Source of the DNA: Saccharum officinarum
Lineage: Eukaryota; Streptophyta; Magnoliopsida; Poales; Poaceae
Length of the DNA: 64,000 nt
Direction of reading: 5' to 3'
NCBI GenBank assembly: GCA_020631735.1
Contig: CM036158.1
Span: forward strand, 77,789,172 to 77,853,171
In this document: positions 32,801 through 41,800 of the stretch, piece after piece
How the letters are laid out: every line of letters starts with the position of its first letter
Numbering within the stretch: the stretch's first letter is position 1
Program-made: the position numbers and the translations under genes
The notes under the pieces: model-generated
The model's database searches: none
Told to the model about the DNA's origin: nothing
The model's input: only the letters and a program-made list of their open reading frames with translations

Positions 32801-35800
32801 GGTGGCTAGTTGCGTCTGTGGGGGGTTGTGTGTGTTCTTTCTTGTTCAGCCTCGAACTCCGCTGCGCCGGTAGTTCAGATTGCGGGGGGGTGTTGTAGTA
32901 TGTGTTTAGGCCCATGAGGCTAAGGCCCATGTGGCCCATGTATGGAACCTATATAGCTACCCTTTTAGGGTTAGCCCTAATCTATAGAGACAACACTTTC
33001 AACAAATATATCTATTTCCTAAATAATTTGATTGGTTTCTCAATGAAAGGATCAGCTCAATTGGTTTTCAGCTTACTTCATATTTCACAGAGAGGCCATC
33101 TGTGATTGCCTTTGCTAATTTATGGAAGAAAGTTTATGAGGTCTTCTGAAACATCCATACCTACAAAGAATCATAGGAAATAATCAAGTAAATGGTCCTA
33201 TTTTTTCTACTGTCCCATTGGCACTGTACATAGGTTAAGTTACTCCAAATTTGTGCATAGCCTCCGGTGCTATTTGTACTGTATAATTCAGCAAGATCTT
33301 TGATTGTCATTGCAGAGAACTCTCTTCTCAGGTTATGTGAGCTACCAAAACGTCCGTGAGGCTTATGATGGTGAGCGCTTCATCTATCTACTTTGTTTAC
33401 AGGACAAACAATGTTACTTTCATTGTGATATTTAGTATTTGAGTTCACATCTACCTGCCGATTGGTGTTTAAGCACCAGTGACAAGAAAAATATGTTATG
33501 CTATTTTTTAGTAGATGAACCCTTCGCTCACATAATGCTATTTTTTTACCTACTTAAAATTGATGATTCGTGTAAACTGTAGTGTAAATGTATTCCAGAA
33601 GTATTAACATGGCATATTCTTATGTGTATTCCTCTTTTGTGACAGCTGGCAGATCAAAATTTGGGAGCTTCCTCTCACTTGGGCATGACCACAATAAGCT
33701 TAACAGACTTTTTATGAGGGGCCCAGAAGGACGTGGAGAGGTGGAAGTAGCTGTCTCTAGCATTGCAGGTCTGTTATGTTTAGCCTGGGAATACTTCTTC
33801 CTTTCTGTCTGTAGACTATATTTCACTATTTCATATGCCTTTAAAGTACCTGTTGTTAACTTTTGTTGTTATTGTATTGGTTTGATATAAGAAAGTGCAC
33901 TGGGTACTCTCAGCTAAGAAAAATATGATGTGTTTCCACCTTCCAGACATGTCACACCCAAAATTTCCTATTTTGGGTTGTGCATGAAAAATACTAAATA
34001 AAATAAATAATTTCAATATTTGAATAAATTTATTAGATAAGTTAAGTTGCTGCTAATTTAAATATAGATAATTGTGGTTTTAAACTTTTTCATATTAATT
34101 TGATAATGTGGTGTTTGTGTGATGCTTGTCTTTGGTGTTGGTGAGTGCTATTATTTTCAAAATACCATAGGACGACGTTTACTTCTCACCGGAAATTTTT
34201 TTGGCATTTTCTGGATTTAAAATTTCAATTTCCGTGAGCTTAATCTTTTTCCTTGATCTCTTCATCAATCTTTTCATGAGCTCAAACTCATTTAGTTGAG
34301 TTCCTTATCTCTCCAAGAGTCTCCAGGATTTTTCCCGTGATTTTTCTGAGCTCCGGACTATTTTTCACGGCCAAAAAGGTAATTTTAGATTTTCTGGAAT
34401 TATTTTATTCACGGAATTAAAATAATCCTGAAATTAAGAAAATCCGAAAAGTTTCCAAACCCTACGACTATATATATGCCGGCGTAGCCCTCGATGCCCT
34501 GGTTTCAGAAGTACAACCCTTATCGCGAGCCGCCGCTCGTAGCTCCCTCCACCTCTTGCCGAAGTTCTGCATCTACAGCTTGCGTTCCGGCGAACTTCCG
34601 ACGAGCTTTTCCGGCTAAACCGTCGCGTTCCGACGCCAGCCACCACCACCAAGAGGCAGCCCTCGTCGTTCTCTACATCGTGGTATATCCGTTTGCACGA
34701 ATCCATCGCTGTTTCATCGAGTTCCCATCTCATCTTGTTTTTCTCCGGCGAGGTACCACCATGGCTGACCGGCTCAAGGTAGAAGATGATACTATTTACA
34801 GTTTTGCCACTAAACTTGTTTTGATCATAAAATCTTCGTTTTAACTCCGATTTGACCCGTTCAAGTTGCGTTAGGTTCGTATTTACGAGCTCTACATGTT
34901 AATATAGTTGTGCAGTAGGTTTGGAAAGTTTAATTTTCGAGTTTATATTAAAATAATTATTTATCTATAGGAAATCTTAGAAAATTCATAACTTTCATGT
35001 TTTAAATCCGAATTTCGTGATCTTTACGTCTGTGTGATCGTAGTAACGTGTAGAAGGGTTTTACAAACTTTTTATATTATTTTGCTACTGTTGGTGTATT
35101 GTTTTAATTATGTCTCTTTGTTTGCTTTGTGTATGATTGCTCGGATGATTGTGTGTTGATGCTTGACGATCAAGTATAGACGGTGAGCAATTTCTTGACG
35201 ATCAGAAGTATTATTTTGAGCCAGACCAGCAGTATCAACAGGAAAGCTTTGATCAAGGCAAGTATAACATGGGACCATCCTTGTTGTCCTATTCACTGAA
35301 ATTATCATACATATGCATGTGTCTTCCTTGACAACCATAGAGATTATAACTTAGCTATTGATATCTTGTTTCCTTGTCGCCTATGGGTTGTGCATTTGGG
35401 TAGCTACTGCTAGTGCTTAATTATGAACAATGATCTTGTAATTTGACTAATGGATTATGCAATCAACCATTAAGATGATTTTATTACTGTTGAAAGGGGG
35501 CTAGAGCAAGGGGTTATATTGTTGCTCTGGTTTCTCTCCGTAAGGACTTACCTGTAAGTGATAACCGGGATATACAGTACAGCTGTGAGGGCTATATGGC
35601 TCTGGCTCTAGTTGTTCAAGAGACCTTTTCTAGCTTGTTAGAGGTTACCTTAAATGGCGTAAGAATGACTTGCCACTTTGGGTGTAGTGCGAGCCCCTGG
35701 CCTAGTGTGTATAGGCTGCGGTTGTTGTGCCACAGGGAAGGGGGTTCTACATCTGCCTGCCGAGTGAATCTAATGGCCCTAACTTGTTAGACGAACTTTT

Positions 35801-38800
35801 GAGTGGCTTTATATGATTTTCAGTGTTTTGGGAGTAATTAACCCATGCATTTGGAAATCATGACTCACAGTGAAAGTGTACACCTCTGCGCAGAGTTAAA
35901 AACTGGTATACTAGCCGTGCTCACGGATACGAGCGGCCTTGGGGATTCTTACAGAATAGTTGATCACCATTGTTATATCATGTTTAATTATTGTTGATTA
36001 TTATTATGCTCATGTTAATGCTATTCATTATCCTTATTACAATTGATCATTGATTCATTAATGGGATTTGGATTACCTTGATGCTACTCAATTGCTAATT
36101 ATATGATGATTAAAAGCTAAACGCAGTTAAACAGTGTCTAGCCTTTTTGAGCTCATGAACCCTGTGTTATACTTGTTGAGTTCGACATGGACTCACTCTT
36201 GCTATTTCTCCAACACTCCAGTGTGTAGTAAGATGCTACTCGGAAGAAGGACAAAGGTGTAGTGGAGTTTCCAGAAGACTAGTAGAAGTGCTAGGCATAT
36301 GTTACCCCCAGTCAGCCGTCCCTGAGAAGAATGGAGCCCGAAGTTTAGTCACCGTTCCGCGATACTCTGATGTAAGTGTTAATATAGCTATGTATACGTT
36401 ATATAATAACATTGTTTCTGATACTTTTTCATTCTGGCATATGTGTGGACTTCCTGGGCACACATATGATTAGCCTGGTTTTGTTCTTTAGAAAACCGGG
36501 TGTGACAGAGTGGTATCAGAGCGGTGTTGACTGTAGGACGTATGACAAGTAGCACTGGACGTATTCTAAAACTTATTTTACTATAAAACTAATTTGTCAT
36601 ACCTTGACTCATTGATTTTGACTATTTTCTCTTCCTTGTCTTGTTGTATCCCCTCCTTGATATAGCTTCCTTTGAGCTATTATTTCTTACTCCATTGGAT
36701 TTTGTTTTATGTTGATTTTACTAAAAGTTTTCTGATCTTACCTTGTTCAAAAGTTCGATGGCCTTTCATCATCTCCAAGGTGCCATTAGGATGACCACCA
36801 TTATTGAAGAAGCACATGTAGTATCGATGATGTGATGTGTGTTTGTTTTGCTTGATGTGTTTCTTGTGTGTTATCCTTGTTCTCATATTTCAAAGGTGGC
36901 TCGAAAGGTATAAGTCTTGAGGAGTAGCTTGATCTATGCTAAGTGGGGTAGGTTTTACGTAATACTCTGCATGCTGATTTCTATAGCAGTCTGCAATGTT
37001 TCTGTTATATCTCAAGATATGGACATGAGAAATTTATGAAATTTTACTGGGAATAACTAGACTTCTGTATCTTTCCAAACCCACTGGATTTACCTTTTTA
37101 CCTATTTTGAGCTAAGAGATATACCTGTTCTAAGTTGAGGTTACTGCACAGTCTGGAATTCTGGAACAGTTTTGGCTAAGCTCTGTTTTTGATTAATTTA
37201 ATAACAGAACCTGGAAAAGTGTTATTAATAAAAGTTGTAGATAATTTCATAAGCTTTCCAACCATGTAAAGATCACTTCATTTGGATCTTTATAGCTCGA
37301 GTTATGCCAGATTTACTGAACTGCTAAAATTGGAATTCGCCCAAAAATTTTCTGCATTACTTCCTTATCTTGTATAAGTGAATATATCATTGGATATCTT
37401 TGAATCTCATTGATTTGCCTGGGAATCTTACATTAGAGATGATTATGGTTATCTAGTATAAAAGGGATGTGATTTACTTTGGTGTCCCCTAGTTTCTTTT
37501 TCTTAAGTGGGGTAGAATTCGCTACAATCATCATCAATCCCAAGCGACAAGGTACAAAGAACTCAAGATCAAACTTTATCTTTCTTGTCATCTTTTGGCT
37601 ATCCTCGATCCATGTCTTATATCTCATCAACACAAAGCAAAGAAGCATGAAGACTTGAAGATTAGTGTTATCTATCTCTCTAGTGTTTTTAAATCTCGTT
37701 TCTACCTTATCCTGTTTTTTTTTATAGCAGTCTATCTACCTTAGCTTATATCTCTATTTTTGGATGCAAAAAAAATCATGGATAAATTCTGGACAATAGT
37801 AGACTTCAATATTTTTCTCTGACCGTAAGAACCGTCCTGATATCTATTATGGTTTGGGATTTATGAAAATCACAAGGCGACGCATCTGTGCTGTCAGCAA
37901 TTTGGAATAGTTTCTGTTGTGCACAGTTTTTGACTACCTTAACTGCAGAATCTGGAGAAGTGTTCTATAAGGAAGTTGTAGTAAATTTGATAAGCTTTCC
38001 AATGGTATAAGCTATAACATCATTGGATTCGTAGAACTCGAATTATAACTGTATTTCTGCACTGCCATTTTTCTGCTCGCGAGGAAGTGCAAATTACTAG
38101 TTCTTGCATATGCTCATGAATATCTTTGAGATGATAGAAGGACATGATGGTAGTTATCACTTAGAAACACATGTAATCTATCCATTGGTGTTCTCCAGTT
38201 GATCTCTTCTTAAGAGGGGTTGCCGAACTAAAGGCGATACAAGATGGAGGTTTTATACGTTCTATTTTCGTCATCTGGAAGCATTAGCTATCTACATGGT
38301 TGCAAAGTCACTATCGAGCACAGGTATCCTTTCTCAGGGTGGGTAACCTGTTAGAACCATCTACAAGAATCATAAGGGTCTAAAGGAGACCTTTACAAAG
38401 TTGGTTATGAGTTTGTGGCATTATCATTGGATAGGAGTTGATGAAGGAAAAGTGAAGACTTACAAATCAACTTTATCTTTCTTCCTAGTCTCTCCGAATC
38501 TCGGGACGAGATTCTTGTTAAGTGGGGTAGATTTGTCACACCCAAAATTTCCTATTTTGGGTTGTGCATGAAAAATACTAAATAAAATAAATAATTTCAA
38601 TATTTGAATAAATTTATTAGATAAGTTAAGTTGCTGCTAATTTAAATATAGATAATTGTGGTTTTAAACTTTTTCATATTAATTTGATAATGTGGTGTTT
38701 GTGTGATGCTTGTCTTTGGTGTTGGTGAGTGCTATTATTTTCAAAATACCATAGGACGACGTTTACTTCTCACCGGAAATTTTTTTGGCATTTTCTGGAT

Positions 38801-41800
38801 TTAAAATTTCAATTTCCGTGAGCTTAATCTTTTTCCTTGATCTCTTCATCAATCTTTTCATGAGCTCAAACTCATTTAGTTGAGTTCCTTATCTCTCCAA
38901 GAGTCTCCAGGATTTTTCCCGTGATTTTTCTGAGCTCCGGACTATTTTTCACGGCCAAAAAGGTAATTTTAGATTTTCTGGAATTATTTTATTCACGGAA
39001 TTAAAATAATCCTGAAATTAAGAAAATCCGAAAAGTTTCCAAACCCTACGACTATATATATGCCGGCGTAGCCCTCGATGCCCTAGTTTCAGAAGTACAA
39101 CCCTTATCGCGAGCCGCCGCTCGTAGCTCCCTCCACCTCTTGCCGAAGTTCTGCATCTACAGCTTGCGTTCCGGCGAACTTCCGACGAGCTTTTCCGGCT
39201 AAACCGTCGCGTTCCGACGCCAGCCACCACCACCAAGAGGCAGCCCTCGTCGTTCTCTACATCGTGGTATATCCGTTTGCACGAATCCATCGCTGTTTCA
39301 TCGAGTTCCCATCTCATCTTGTTTTTCTCCGGCGAGGTACCACCATGGCTGACCGGAGCTCCTCCCAGCTCAAGGTAGAAGATGATACTATTTACAGTTT
39401 TGCCACTAAACTTGTTTTGATCATAAAATCTTCGTTTTAACTCCGATTTGACCCATTCAAGTTGCGTTAGGTTCGTATTTGCGAGCTCTACATGTTAATA
39501 TAGTTGAGCAGTAGGTTTGGAAAGTTTAATTTTCGAGTTTATATTAAAATAATTATTTATCTATAGGAAATCTTAGAAAATTCATAACTTTCATGTTTTA
39601 AATCCGAATTTCGTGATCTTTACGTCTGTGTGATCGTAGTAACGTGTAGAAGGGTTTTACAAACTTTTTATATTATTTTGCTACTGTTGGTGTATTGTTT
39701 TAATTATGTCTCTTTGTTTGCTTTGTGTATGATTGCTCGGATGATTGTGTGTTGATGCTTGACGATCAAGTATAGACGGTGAGCAATTTCTTGACGATCA
39801 GAAGTATTATTTTGAGCCAGACCAGCAGTATCAACAGGAAAGCTTTGATCAAGGCAAGTATAACATGGGACCATCCTTGTTGTCCTATTCACTGAAATTA
39901 TCATACATATGCATGTGTCTTCCTTGACAACCATAGAGATTATAACTTAGCTATTGATATCTTGTTTCCTTGTCGCCTATGGGTTGTGCATTTGGGTAGC
40001 TACTGCTAGTGCTTAATTATGAACAATGATCTTGTAATTTGACTAATGGATTATGCAATCAACCATTAAGATGATTTTATTACTGTTGAAAGGGGGCTAG
40101 AGCAAGGGGTTATATTGTTGCTCTGGTTTCTCTCCGTAAGGACTTACCTGTAAGTGATAACCGGGATATACAGTACAGCTGTGAGGGCTATATGGCTCTG
40201 GCTCTAGTTGTTCAAGAGACCTTTTCTAGCTTGTTAGAGGTTACCTTAAATGGCGTAAGAATGGCTTGCCACTTTGGGTGTAGTGCGAGCCCCTGGCCTA
40301 GTGTGTATAGGCTGCGGTTGTTGTGCCACAGGGAAGGGGGGTTCTACATCTGCCTGCCGAGTGAATCTAATGGCCCTAACTTGTTAGACGAACTTTTGAG
40401 TGGCTTTATATGATTTTCAGTGTTTTGGGAGTAATTAACCCATGCATTTGGAAATCATGACTCACAGTGAAAGTGTACACCTCTGCGCAGAGTTAAAAAC
40501 TGGTATACTAGCCGTGCTCACGGATACGAGCGGCCTTGGGGATTCTTACAGAATAGTTGATCACCATTGTTATATCATGTTTAATTATTGTTGATTATTA
40601 TTATGCTCATGTTAATGCTATTCATTATCCTTATTACAATTGATCATTGATTCATTAATGGGATTTGGATTACCTTGATGCTACTCAATTGCTAATTATA
40701 TGATGATTAAAAGCTAAACGCAGTTAAACAGTGTCTAGCCTTTTTGAGCTCATGAACCCTGTGTTATACTTGTTGAGTTCGACATGGACTCACTCTTGCT
40801 ATTTCCCCAACACTCCAGTGTGTAGTAAGATGCTACTCGGAAGAAGGACAAAGGTGTAGTGGAGTTTCCAGAAGACTAGTAGAAGTGCTAGGCATATGTT
40901 ACCCCCAGTCAGCCGTCCCTGAGAAGAATGGAGCCCGAAGTTTAGTCACCGTTCCGCGATACTCTGATGTAAGTGTTAATATAGCTATGTATACGTTATA
41001 TAATAACATTGTTTCTGATATTTTTTCATTCTGGCATATGTGTGGACTTCCTGGGCACACATATGATTAGCCTGGTTTTGTTCTTTAGAAAACCGGGTGT
41101 GACAAGACATGTAAACTACATATGCACATGTTACTATTCAGTCTATTGTAGTATTGTAGCACACTAAATTACATATCAAATTAGTGGGTTCCATTTTGAA
41201 ATGATGACCGATAGTTCAACATACAAAACTGTGGAGCAGATTGTTAATGACTCACTATCCTCCTGCAACGTAGCTCACTCAAATCCACATGCAAACTTGA
41301 AGCTTTCAATTGCTTGTAATGCAGCTTGTCAACACACAAGACACAACACATTCTCATTTGGTTGTTCTTTTGTTATTAGACCAGAGCCGTGAGGAGTCAA
41401 AGAAAGATCCAGGAGATAGCTTTCGGGTCCTTGTTCACAAAGCAGCTTCTGCTGCATCAAAGCTAGCAAAGCATGCTTATGAGTCTGCATCTGCTAATAA
41501 ACAAATGTACGATGAGCTTGTGCCTCTGAAGTGCTGCTTGATGTCTGTGTCTCTTCCTTGGGACTACATTGCCCATGATCTTTTGCACAAGGTGAGTTTT
41601 CTCCATTGTCCTGAATAATCTCAAAATTATCTTCTTTTTTGTTCTGTACTATATGGTTGATGAATTGAACTTGCTCGAAGCTTTACGCTATGATGAAGTT
41701 CGTCACAAGAAATGTCGACCTATATGCTTAAAGAATTATACTCGAATAGTCAGTTGAGGTTGCCCTGTTTTGCTTGGTATAGCTTCATGTGTACATAATG

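Larger units (their letters stand above)
24304..32812 (+). pseudogene. Outer copia pol, split by a nested element and two stops
   Basis: From the G run the frame carries protease DSGATYHTT (about 24606), integrase HPGRD...CHACQLGRH with [16 protein letters not shown] and QNGKAERM, then a stop TAG at 26254-26256. It resumes in the same frame with reverse transcriptase ([36 protein letters not shown]) until HHGAD at 26973, where the nested copia interrupts. After 31850 it continues with [15 protein letters not shown], a premature TAG at 32372-32374, and RNase H ([26 protein letters not shown]), ending at 32807-32809 (TAG). The element is therefore defective in at least three ways. The stops are in CAG/TAG-like contexts and may be substitutions. 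Confidence 0.85.
22370..33004 (+). mobile_element. Short-LTR copia retrotransposon in intron 8 (outer element)
   Basis: The target duplication AATAT lies at 22365-22369 and 33005-33009. LTRs of 114 bp (22370-22483, 32891-33004) begin TGTTG(G/T)AGTATGTG and end CTTTCAACA, with two differences. The primer site TGGTATCAGCAGCC follows at 22484 and a G-rich purine tract precedes the right LTR. The coding region is interrupted at 26973 by the nested element. Excluding that, the copia is about 5.8 kb. Confidence 0.95.

Noticed and set aside
34494..34844. Frame starting near the LARD TATA box, repeated in both LTRs
   Set aside because: The frame is broken by the 12-bp and other changes between LTRs, and it fits an untranslated leader better than a protein.
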